A stretch of 6,683 bases of DNA, taken from NCBI GenBank assembly GCA_003242115.1, contig QBMP01000124.1:4828-11510 (forward strand). Reading direction: 5' to 3'. Position numbers and translations under genes: made by a program. The stretch comes from Phormidesmis priestleyi (lineage in GTDB: Bacteria; Cyanobacteriota; Cyanobacteriia; Phormidesmidales; Phormidesmidaceae). Positions 1-5,286 of the stretch are shown here, in pieces. Within the stretch, counting starts at the first letter, position 1. Each line of letters opens with the position of its first letter. The notes under the pieces are model-generated. The model was not told where the DNA came from and ran no database searches. It was given only the letters and a program-made list of their open reading frames with translations.

Positions 1-403
1 ACTCCACCTGTGGCACCGTTTGATAGCGCACATACAGCGCCGCCAACAGCCAAACAATCACCATCGCAGGCAAAATAAAGCTGCTGCCCGCCACAAATAA
101 TCCCGGCCACCCGGCCCGCTCATAGCCAATATGAATCGCTAGCTCAGTAGAATTTGGCCCCGGCAACAGATTTGTCACTCCAATCAAATCCAGCAGATTT
201 TCCCGACTCATCCACTGCCGCCGCTTCACCACCTCATCATCCATCATCGCGACGTGAGCCGCTGGCCCGCCAAAGGCAACCGTTCCTAACCGAAAAAACA
301 CGCTAGCAAGTTCAGAGAGTCTGCGCTTTCGCTGATCAGGCGATAATGTTTCGTAGGCAGCATTGTCTAGCCCCTGACTACTGTCTTGAGTCTCTAATGT
401 CAT
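1..403 (-). CDS. chrA: Chromate transporter, CHR/ChrA family (N-terminal part, 3' end beyond window)
   Basis: The minus-strand frame opens with ATG at 403 and stays open to base 1, giving 134 residues without a stop, so the gene continues past the left edge. After a polar N-terminus of about 30 residues come the CHR-domain signatures FGGPAAH (residues 44-50), an acidic and basic stretch MDDEVVKRRQW (54-64), TNLLPGPNSTE (77-87) and AIHIGYERAGWPG (89-101). A hydrophobic membrane segment follows at about 102-124. Known family members are inner-membrane transporters that export chromate, and some full-length proteins carry two CHR halves; this fragment covers only the first. The purine-rich AGAGAAAA about 10 bases before the ATG is a weak ribosome site. 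The nearest upstream gene on the same strand ends 258 bp away, so chrA probably has its own promoter. Family assignment is firm; chromate as the true substrate is inferred. Confidence 0.9.
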   Translation of the reverse strand, partial: MTLETQDSSQGLDNAAYETLSPDQRKRRLSELASVFFRLGTVAFGGPAAHVAMMDDEVVKRRQWMSRENLLDLIGVTNLLPGPNSTELAIHIGYERAGWPGLFVAGSSFILPAMVIVWLLAALYVRYQTVPQVE

Positions 404-661
404 TGCTCAGTTTTCTCTAGTGATACAGCTACACCGACCACTTTAGACGTTACACATTAACGAGAGCATATCAGCCTATCAATGCTGATAATAGAAGGCC
501 GCTGCCGTCGAGTTATCTAGAATACATAGCGCAAATAGTTGGTGCAAATAGCTGGCACGATATCTCAAAAGTTGTTGATCATGCCCCACTCACACAATCA
601 CTTGCGCATCGTAGCTGTTAAATTTTGCAGGCTAATCGGTAAGTTTTAAAGGCGACATCGC
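404..661. other. Intergenic spacer between creatininase-family gene and chrA
   Basis: No convincing coding frame or RNA gene is visible here. The spacer is AT-rich and should hold the chrA promoter, read on the minus strand. Its only evident structure is a 13-bp tandem direct repeat at 531-555, listed separately. No clear hairpin with a T-tract terminator follows the creatininase-family stop at 662. Confidence 0.6.
531..555. repeat. Two-copy tandem direct repeat GCAAATAGYTGG upstream of chrA
   Basis: GCAAATAGTTGG (531-542) and GCAAATAGCTGG (544-555) differ at one base and are separated by a single T, giving a 13-bp period. They lie about 130-150 bp upstream of the chrA start. A direct-repeat operator or a simple slippage duplication would both fit; nothing in the sequence decides between them. 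Confidence 0.5.
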
Positions 662-1411
662 TTACGTCTCTTGCAAAAAAGACAAATAACCATTGCTTAA
701 GTCTTTAACCGCTAGCTCATAAAACTGTTTTCCGTGCGCGGGTGTTGCCAAGTCTGGATTAGACCCCATCCGCCCGTCAGCATAAAATTCACGAAAGTCT
801 GCTGAATTATAAATAGAGCGACCAGCAGGGGCTACAGTCGGCGAAAGCGTTGCTGATTTGATGGCCTCCGGATAAACAAACTGAGTCAGGGCAACTTCAC
901 TCGGTGTGGCATGAGAGCCTTCCTGGTTGCCGTAGAGCTCACAGGCGAGTGCAGTGACGGCTTGAGCTTGATACCAGTTGGCAATTTTGCAGCGGACTTT
1001 AGCAGCATTCGGCAGGTTTGCATCTGCTATAGCTGCATACACCTCTGAAAAAGCCGCCTTCATGGTCGCCACATTGCCCCCATGCCCATTGATAAAGTAA
1101 AACCGCTCAAAGCCATGCCGAGCCAATGGCTTCACATAGTCTTGAATTAAGGCAATGAGGGTACTAGGCCGCAGGCTCACACTGCCCGGAAAGGCCAAGT
1201 GATGCAGCGCCATCCCAACATTTATAGTAGGGCCAACCAGCGCTCCGGTGGCATCTCCTACGCCTTTGGCTACGACCTCGGCGCAAATTGCATCGGTGCC
1301 AATCAGCCCCGTTGGGCCATGCTGTTCGGTAGAGCCAATCGGAAAAATGATGCCGCGCGATCGCGCCAAATACGCCTCAACTTCAGGCCAACTGCACAAC
1401 TGCAACTGCAT
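662..1411 (-). CDS. Creatininase-family metal-dependent amidohydrolase
   Basis: A 249-aa protein with the family's metal-site motifs in order, numbered from the ATG at 1411: PIGSTEQHG with Glu29 and His31, GTD with Asp40, NGHGGN with His110, and HATPSE with Glu172. Known members (creatininase, FAPy deformylase ArfB and relatives) are cytosolic amide hydrolases using two metal ions. True creatininase carries NGHYEN, where a Glu is a metal ligand; here that position is Gly, so the ligand is probably the downstream Glu172 and the substrate is unlikely to be creatinine. Length is normal for the family. The start at 1411 is preferred because GGGA sits 9 bases upstream; an in-frame TTG at 1426 would add five residues but would overlap that ribosome site. 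The gene lies upstream of chrA on the same strand, but the 258-bp gap argues against tight coupling. The exact substrate is unknown. Confidence 0.9.
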   Translation of the reverse strand: MQLQLCSWPEVEAYLARSRGIIFPIGSTEQHGPTGLIGTDAICAEVVAKGVGDATGALVGPTINVGMALHHLAFPGSVSLRPSTLIALIQDYVKPLARHGFERFYFINGHGGNVATMKAAFSEVYAAIADANLPNAAKVRCKIANWYQAQAVTALACELYGNQEGSHATPSEVALTQFVYPEAIKSATLSPTVAPAGRSIYNSADFREFYADGRMGSNPDLATPAHGKQFYELAVKDLSNGYLSFLQET

Positions 1412-1424
1412 AAACGCACGTCCC

Positions 1425-1462
1425 AAAATCTAAGAACTAAAATCTAAGGGCAAATATCTTAG
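1425..1462. repeat. Direct repeat AAAATCTAAG x2 with an inverted CTTAG, in the divergent promoter region
   Basis: AAAATCTAAG occurs at 1425-1434 and again at 1439-1448 (14-bp period), followed by ATCTTAG at 1456-1462, whose CTTAG is the inverse of the repeat ends. The array begins about 14 bases upstream of the creatininase-family ATG and lies between two divergent genes. It could be an operator for the leftward gene or a replication-slippage duplication. Confidence 0.45.
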
Positions 1463-1601
1463 GCCCGAATTGTGTCATCTTATCGTAGCCTTCATCAATT
1501 AATAGCCACTTAAACAGTAGCCTTACGGATAGAGACTCATGCCCTATCCTCACGTTAGAATAGCCTCAAGGCAAAAATACAGATCCGCATCGAAGAAAAA
1601 C

Positions 1602-1907
1602 ATGCTGCAACGTAAAATTTATCAGCTTTCCTGTGATGGCCGTGAAGTGCAAATTTTCTTACGCGACCAGCAGCGCTGGATAGAATCAGCCACCATTCTC
1701 GGCATCGAAGGTGATCTGGTCACCGTTCGCTACGAAACTGAAGACGAAGACGAAATTTGCTCATGGGAGGAAATGGTTCGCATCGAGAGCATTGGCGCAA
1801 TTAGCCAAAAGCTAGCTACCGTTCCTAAAGGCTACAGCGAACTGCCCCTCACCCACGACTGCCCAGATGCCGAACAAATGGGCGGCAAAGAAGCAACCGA
1901 AAAATAG
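1602..1907 (+). CDS. Small conserved cyanobacterial protein (DUF6679-like)
   Basis: A 101-aa acidic soluble protein beginning MLQRKIYQLSCDGREVQIFL. It has no signal peptide or membrane segment. The core WIESATILGIEGDLVTVRY (residues 26-44) followed by an acidic turn and SWEEMVRIESIGAI (54-67) looks like a small SH3/Tudor-like beta barrel; that fold is inferred from the hydrophobic alternation and the W/GD/VRYE pattern. I recognise it as resembling the family annotated DUF6679 in cyanobacteria, from memory and without a search. No function is known to me. The frame is open further upstream with an ATG at 1539 (122 aa), but those extra 21 residues are basic and low in conserved character, so the ATG at 1602 is preferred; neither start has a strong ribosome site. 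It is divergent from the creatininase-family gene and convergent with the HTH gene, the two stops being only 18 bp apart. Confidence 0.8.
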   Translation: MLQRKIYQLSCDGREVQIFLRDQQRWIESATILGIEGDLVTVRYETEDEDEICSWEEMVRIESIGAISQKLATVPKGYSELPLTHDCPDAEQMGGKEATEK

Positions 1908-1925
1908 ACGCTGCTACCGGCTCTT

Positions 1926-2927
1926 CTAATCGCGCCCAACTAAATCAAATACCTGCCCATCTACCAGCAGGCGAGTAATGCCTTTCGCCTGCAAATAAGG
2001 ACTCGTGCGAGTGATCAGGCTGCCATCGGGCACTTTGATCACCCGCTGCTTATTGCGAGAAAACCGCCGTGCCACTCGATGATTGTCAAATACAGGGAGC
2101 GTTTTTGCCTTTTCTTCGGCTGTTGGAATCTGGCCCAAATCTGCAAAGTCGCTCAGTGGCCGCGTAATCAGCTCGGAGCGCATATCCACCACAAGGTAGC
2201 AGGGCTTAGGCAGCACCGCTTCGTTTAGCGGCATGATTTCCATCTTCGATAGGCTAGGGAGCTTTGGTTTTGGCAGGCCAATGGCATCGTCATCGTCATC
2301 GTCATCGTCGTCATCGTCGTCATCGTCGCCAAAGTCATCGCCAAGCGTTTCATCTAGTCCAAGCAGGTCATCGTCGTCATCGTCGTCCTCTTCTTCGGCT
2401 TCGGCGATCGCTTCCAATCCGGGGCTACCAGCGCTAGGGTCATCTTGTTCGGTCAACTTTTCGGACAATTTTTCGGACGACTGTTCGGGCATGGCGCGAT
2501 CGCTCGTCAGCAAAGGCAGCTGCTCATCTTCATCTTCTGATCGCCGCGTTCGACTGCGGCGGCGAGAGAGCGTCTTGGCCTTGGCCTCTTCTTTCTCAGC
2601 AGATGTTTTGAGCTTAGGCGGTTCTATAGCCGCATCTGGTGCGGCTGAATGTTGGGCGGCTTCGGTGTCTGCCGCTACTACTGCTTCTACTGCTTCTACT
2701 GGTGCGGCAACTGTGCTAACACCCGTGGTTTTATCGGCCCCACTCATTCGCTTTTGGGCAATCAGCTGAGCGTATTCGTCTGACGGCAAAGTCGTCTTCA
2801 AAATCCGGCTGATTGTGCTGTTGCTTACCCCATATTGATCCGCCAATGTCGAAGTAGTTTGGTCGATCTGCTTGTACAGATCAATGATGTCGCTTTTATC
2901 CGAGTCAGACAGTTTTCGGGGAGCCAT
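1926..2927 (-). CDS. Helix-turn-helix protein with poly-aspartate linker, conserved cyanobacterial type
   Basis: A 333-aa predicted cytosolic protein in three parts. Residues 6-44 form a helix-turn-helix of the transposase/Hin-like kind, with TTSTLADQYGVSNSTISRIL as the two-helix core, so DNA binding is likely. Residues about 55-235 are low-complexity, rich in Ala, Glu, Ser and Asp, with runs EEE plus seven Asp (178-187) and fourteen Asp (201-214). Residues 241-333 are an ordered domain starting KPCYLVVDMR and ending LLVDGQVFDLVGRD, which I do not recognise beyond its cyanobacterial look. A transcription regulator or nucleoid-associated role is inferred only from the HTH. The ATG at 2927 is chosen because MAPRKLSDSDK is a natural start for the HTH; an in-frame GTG at 2945, with AAGGG five bases upstream, would add six residues. 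It follows the membrane-protein gene by about 100 bp on the same strand and could be co-transcribed with it. Confidence 0.82.
   Translation of the reverse strand: MAPRKLSDSDKSDIIDLYKQIDQTTSTLADQYGVSNSTISRILKTTLPSDEYAQLIAQKRMSGADKTTGVSTVAAPVEAVEAVVAADTEAAQHSAAPDAAIEPPKLKTSAEKEEAKAKTLSRRRSRTRRSEDEDEQLPLLTSDRAMPEQSSEKLSEKLTEQDDPSAGSPGLEAIAEAEEEDDDDDDDLLGLDETLGDDFGDDDDDDDDDDDDDDAIGLPKPKLPSLSKMEIMPLNEAVLPKPCYLVVDMRSELITRPLSDFADLGQIPTAEEKAKTLPVFDNHRVARRFSRNKQRVIKVPDGSLITRTSPYLQAKGITRLLVDGQVFDLVGRD
2286..2396 (-). repeat. GAY (aspartate codon) microsatellite inside the HTH gene
   Basis: On the plus strand an ATC/GTC trinucleotide run of 42 bases (2286-2327) encodes fourteen consecutive aspartates on the minus strand. 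A second block (2367-2396) encodes seven aspartates followed by three glutamates. The codons alternate GAT and GAC irregularly, which indicates an older, selected acidic tract rather than a pure recent slippage product. Confidence 0.9.
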
Positions 2928-2965
2928 GCTGCCGGTATCCTTCACGATTGCCCTTCCCAGTATGG

Positions 2966-2987
2966 CAGTTTTTCGGATTGCAAACTG
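2966..2987 (-). other. Short inverted repeat CAGTTT-N10-AAACTG in the leader of the HTH gene
   Basis: Perfect 6-bp arms, CAGTTT at 2966-2971 and AAACTG at 2982-2987, lie in the roughly 100-bp spacer between the membrane-protein stop and the HTH-protein start. There is no T-tract after it, so a terminator is unlikely. An operator half-site pair or chance are both possible. Confidence 0.25.
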
Positions 2988-3030
2988 GAGAAATCGCTGG
3001 CCTTACCGCTAGAAAGTTTCGCTTTGGCTA

Positions 3031-4026
3031 CTAAAGCCGCTCACAGCGAGGTCGATGGCGCTGCGCGGCTCTGGTCACGCCAAGTTCTACGCTTGCCCCT
3101 AAGCCAAACAGCAGCGCCGATAAAATCCAAAAAAATTCCCACGGCGCACCTAGCTGGTAGCGGCCTTGGCTGACTTCATACATCCAAAACATATCGGCTA
3201 CGTACAAACACAGCCCCGCTAGAGCGATTAGCTTCCAAGCTTCGGAGTAACTGCCGCCCCAAAATGTCACTAATAACGCTGCGGCTGTCACCACCAGCAC
3301 ACAGTCTCCCCCGACATACAGCAAGCCTACTCTGTCGCTAACTCGATGCAGACGCTGATCGATCATCTTGACCACTGCGGGCGGACTGGCTGCTTCTGGA
3401 GTCACCGTCTCTGGAGTCACCGTCTCTGCGCTCACCGTCTCTGGGGCTAAGCGCGAAGAATGAGCGATCGCCTCTGAAGGCCCCATCGCGGCATCGAGCG
3501 TCACCGCAGGCGACTGAAAATTTAGCCAAAAAGCTAAGACAATGCCCAAAATACCCGTAATCGCAATCCCTAAAGACTGCGCCCAGTTCAGGCCGATCTG
3601 TCTGGGGATCACGGCCAGTAGCAGCCCAATCGCTAAAAACAGATAGCTCGCTCCATAGAAGACATCGCCCAAAGATACGGTCGAGGTGATGCCCCACACG
3701 CTGCGCCAGAGAATAACCGTCATCCCGCCTAGCGTATAGCAGGCCATTGAAACTGCGATCGCTTGCCATACGCTACGCCCACTCAAAATCAGCGGATCGT
3801 TGGCATTGCGCCAGCACAGCAGTGTTGCAATCAAAAACGCGCCCACTTTTAATAGACTGACCACCACTGGAAACCACTCTGGCTGTGCCTCCAACCAAGG
3901 AGCCCTCACCAGCAAAAAAGCGCTAGCCGAAAGCATGGCCCAGCCGGTGCAAATAGCGACGGCCTTTCGATCCCCTTGGGCTAGCCCTAAGTAAGCCTTC
4001 AAAGGCTGCAATGCAGTGCGATCCAT
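3031..4026 (-). CDS. Eight-helix membrane protein resembling an orphan GGDEF-type membrane sensor domain
   Basis: A 331-aa integral membrane protein with hydrophobic segments at about 22-40, 52-71, 87-106, 122-142, 149-167, 233-254, 263-282 and 296-317. Between helices 5 and 6 is a hydrophilic loop (168-230) with the pentad repeats ETVSA, ETVTP and ETVTP. Two regions look like the same motif used twice: SLGDVFYGASYLFLAIGLL (118-136) and YVADMFWMYEVSQGRYQLGA (275-294) leading into WEFFWILSALLFGLGA. This pattern, Asp-x-x-Tyr/Trp then a helix ending LGL/LGA, is familiar from multi-pass sensor regions in front of GGDEF/EAL or kinase domains. Here no output domain follows; the protein ends in a short basic tail. 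Function is unknown. The ATG at 4026 has AGGT 8-10 bases upstream. It lies between the HTH gene and the 212-aa conserved gene, all on the same strand. Confidence 0.82.
   Translation of the reverse strand: MDRTALQPLKAYLGLAQGDRKAVAICTGWAMLSASAFLLVRAPWLEAQPEWFPVVVSLLKVGAFLIATLLCWRNANDPLILSGRSVWQAIAVSMACYTLGGMTVILWRSVWGITSTVSLGDVFYGASYLFLAIGLLLAVIPRQIGLNWAQSLGIAITGILGIVLAFWLNFQSPAVTLDAAMGPSEAIAHSSRLAPETVSAETVTPETVTPEAASPPAVVKMIDQRLHRVSDRVGLLYVGGDCVLVVTAAALLVTFWGGSYSEAWKLIALAGLCLYVADMFWMYEVSQGRYQLGAPWEFFWILSALLFGLGASVELGVTRAAQRHRPRCERL
3398..3442 (-). repeat. Three tandem 15-bp units in the membrane-protein gene
   Basis: GGAGTCACCGTCTCT is repeated exactly at 3398-3412 and 3413-3427, with a third copy (GCGCTCACCGTCTCT) at 3428-3442. 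The unit is a multiple of three, so it expands the protein in pentads ETVTP/ETVSA within the hydrophilic loop without breaking the frame. Confidence 0.9.
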
Positions 4027-4064
4027 AGCTTTTACCTAAATAACTCGATATCGTCGCGATCGCT

Positions 4065-4140
4065 TCACTCTGGCCCTCTCATCTTGGCCCTCTCATCTTG
4101 GCCCTCTCATCTTGGCCCTCTCATCTTGGCCCCCTCACTC
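4065..4140 (-). repeat. 14-bp tandem repeat array (five copies) between two minus-strand genes
   Basis: On the minus strand the unit AGATGAGAGGGCCA is perfect in four copies (4126-4113, 4112-4099, 4098-4085, 4084-4071). It is preceded by a diverged first copy GAGTGAGGGGGCCA (4140-4127), which contains the last sense codon and TGA stop of the upstream gene. It is followed by a partial copy GAGTGA (4070-4065). Each perfect unit contains ATG overlapping TGA as ATGA. It therefore encodes chained five-codon minicistrons, M-R-G-P-R three times and M-R-G-P-E last, each with AGAGG about 6-7 bases before the next ATG. Confidence 0.95.
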
Positions 4141-4773
4141 CAGCCAAAGATGGCCCAGCAAAGAAAGCCTCACCCAGCTCAAAAACATAGCTTTGTCATC
4201 CTCAGGCAAATCATCTAATGACAGCAGCGCACGACTCACAAACCGATTCCGTCCAAAAAACTGAGCCGCCAAACGATGAAGGTGTAGCAATAGCGCTCTG
4301 AGGTCATCTTCTGCCCACTGAGGCAGCTTTTCACTCAGCGGATTGACCCGCAAAAGCCCACCTAGCCCACCCATCGAAGAGAGTTCTTGAGCCAAGCTAA
4401 TTTCTAAAGCAGCCCCAAATTTTTTGGCCTGCTGAGCCCCCAGCAACTGCTCCACATCCCGATAGAGAGACTGAGCTAAAAGCACGCAAGCCTGAGCATA
4501 AGCCACTGGTGCCACCGGATGCAGCCGACCCATATCTATACGTACCTGCCGCCACAGGCTGTAGCGAAAGGGCTCTTCCAGCAATACACAGAGTTTGCCT
4601 TCACCTTCTGCCATCTGCCGCCAAGCGGCTTGAGCCTCAGTCTGCCGCTGGGCACTAAAAATGCTGAGCAGCCGAAAAGTTTGGCCCTGATAGGATAAAA
4701 TCGGCACCTTACTGGCTTTCTTAGGATGTTGAACCTGCGTAATTTCAATATCCTCAGGCGTCAGTAAAAACAT
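4135..4773 (-). CDS. Conserved cyanobacterial hypothetical protein (Npun_F0813-like)
   Basis: A 212-aa soluble protein with no signal peptide or membrane helix. The N-terminal part, MFLLTPEDIEITQVQHPKK then VPILSYQGQTFRLLSIF (23-39), is beta-rich; the remainder is mainly helical, with Leu- and Ala-rich segments (about 88-135 and 150-210) and a C-terminus ending LSLLGHLWLE. I recognise it as resembling the cyanobacterial family named after Npun_F0813, from memory only. No activity can be proposed, and no catalytic motif is evident. The ATG at 4773 lacks a good Shine-Dalgarno sequence and sits inside a 13-bp tandem duplication; the extra copy carries GTG in place of ATG but is out of frame. The TGA stop lies in the first unit of the 14-bp repeat array. 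It is the first of three same-strand genes and probably has its promoter in the spacer before the tRNA. Confidence 0.78.
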   Translation of the reverse strand: MFLLTPEDIEITQVQHPKKASKVPILSYQGQTFRLLSIFSAQRQTEAQAAWRQMAEGEGKLCVLLEEPFRYSLWRQVRIDMGRLHPVAPVAYAQACVLLAQSLYRDVEQLLGAQQAKKFGAALEISLAQELSSMGGLGGLLRVNPLSEKLPQWAEDDLRALLLHLHRLAAQFFGRNRFVSRALLSLDDLPEDDKAMFLSWVRLSLLGHLWLE

Positions 4774-4786
4774 TCAGTAAAAACAC
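4761..4786 (-). repeat. 13-bp tandem duplication across the start codon of the 212-aa gene
   Basis: TCAGTAAAAACAT (4761-4773) and TCAGTAAAAACAC (4774-4786) are adjacent and differ only in the last base. On the minus strand this reads GTGTTTTTACTGA followed directly by ATGTTTTTACTGA, so the start codon and the first codons have an out-of-frame copy immediately upstream. Confidence 0.9.
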
Positions 4787-4830
4787 AGTGACAAAGAGCA
4801 GCGACAGATAGCAGACGATAACCGTTTAAG

Positions 4831-4842
4831 CCGATTAATCGG
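4831..4842. promoter_or_regulatory. Perfect 12-bp palindrome CCGATTAATCGG, operator-like
   Basis: CCGATTAATCGG is its own reverse complement. It lies about 60 bp upstream of the minus-strand start at 4773. A TTGCCA hexamer (4854-4849, minus strand) resembles a -35 box, and the palindrome would then fall in its 18-bp spacer before a poor -10 (CTTAAA, 4830-4825). A dimeric repressor site is possible; the promoter assignment is weak. Confidence 0.35.
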
Positions 4843-4900
4843 ACTTATTGGCAAAATTAGCGTACCCAAAACCATCTCACAGCCAATCTGATATCAACTT

Positions 4901-4962
4901 AATCAGGGGTAAAATCAGGGTAAGCTAGTACATCTGACAGTCAGCTCTCACAGTCAGCCTCT
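4901..4962 (+). repeat. Two short tandem duplications in the tRNA leader
   Basis: AATCAGGGGTA (4901-4911) is followed directly by AAATCAGGGTA (4912-4922). Further on, ACAGTCAGCTCTC (4937-4949) is followed directly by ACAGTCAGCCTCT (4950-4962), which ends two bases before the tRNA. Both pairs are imperfect, with periods of 11 and 13 bp. The tRNA promoter must lie in this region, but no convincing -35/-10 pair can be fixed. Confidence 0.6.
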
Positions 4963-4964
4963 AA

Positions 4965-5038
<74 letters not shown>

Positions 5039-5091
5039 TCGATAAAACAAGCCTTTTAGAAAGATCTGGACAGGTCACAATTATTTGTATG

Positions 5092-5107
5092 TACCCACTT
5101 TTACCCA
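5092..5107 (+). repeat. TACCCA direct repeats between tRNA and integrase relic
   Basis: TACCCA at 5092-5097 and again at 5102-5107 are spaced exactly 10 bp, one helical turn, in an AT-rich context. The position between a tRNA 3' end and an integrase start is where arm-type integrase binding sites usually lie; that role is inferred. Confidence 0.3.
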
Positions 5108-5148
5108 TGTTTTGGGGGAAGATTTGGGGAGGACAGTATCAATAGCAG

Positions 5149-5286
5149 ATGAAAACAGATGAATTTGACGCGCTGCTTGAGGCTGCTCAACAGCGATTGA
5201 AAATTGCCAAAATTTGAGTGCATATCCGACGCAAGGGGGACGCGCTCTTTTTGAGCGCCACAGTGCCGCCTAAACTAGGGACTTGA
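5149..5286 (+). pseudogene. Decayed tyrosine-type site-specific integrase, N-terminal arm-binding region
   Basis: From ATG at 5149 the frame reads MKTDEFDALLEAAQQRLKIA, then K-I, then TGA at 5215-5217. It resumes VHIRRKGDALFLSATVPPKLG and stops again at TGA 5284-5286. The stretch matches my memory of the N-terminus of cyanobacterial phage-type integrases: RLKxAxxGV, then RGDxLxLRATLPPKPG. In that pattern the first stop replaces the Gly of I-G-V, so a single GGA-to-TGA change would explain it. Further stops (5338-5340, 5365-5367) follow in the same frame, and a shifted frame gives SGEWIGEFKQQL at 5367-5402, which may be a continuation. The catalytic C-terminal domain (Arg...His-x-x-Arg...Tyr) is absent, so the gene is dead. 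The location, 110 bp downstream of tRNA-Arg and reading away from it, is typical of integrases of tRNA-targeted islands. Recognition is from memory without an alignment. Confidence 0.6.
5242..5258. other. Stem-loop GCGCTC-TTTTT-GAGCGC
   Basis: A perfect 6-bp GC-rich stem with a TTTTT loop lies inside the integrase relic. A related CCTC-TTTTT-GAGG hairpin lies at 5431-5443, and the two share the 11-mer CTCTTTTTGAG. Neither is followed by a T-tract, so intrinsic termination is not supported for either strand. Confidence 0.35.

Noticed and set aside
404..661. Small RNA or small protein in the spacer upstream of chrA
   Set aside because: No open frame with a ribosome site and no promoter-terminator pair could be supported.
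1199..1447. Plus-strand frames opposite the creatininase-family gene
   Set aside because: They have no recognisable protein character and lie antisense to well-conserved metal-site motifs.
1908..1925. Bidirectional terminator between the convergent genes
   Set aside because: Only 18 bp separate the two stops and no stem-loop with T-tract fits.
2233..2769. Plus-strand frame of 178 codons, very rich in serine
   Set aside because: It is the antisense of the Asp/Glu codons of the HTH gene; the serine runs are produced by GAY/GAR repeats read on the other strand.
3338..3769. Minus-strand frame of 143 codons inside the membrane-protein gene
   Set aside because: It overlaps the membrane protein in another frame, and its Arg/Asp/Ser-rich composition is a frame-shift artefact.
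4065..4140. CRISPR array
   Set aside because: The 14-bp units are directly adjacent with no unique spacers.
5215..5217. Recoded TGA (selenocysteine or readthrough) in the integrase
   Set aside because: Several more stops follow in the same frame and the catalytic domain is missing, so decay is the simpler reading.
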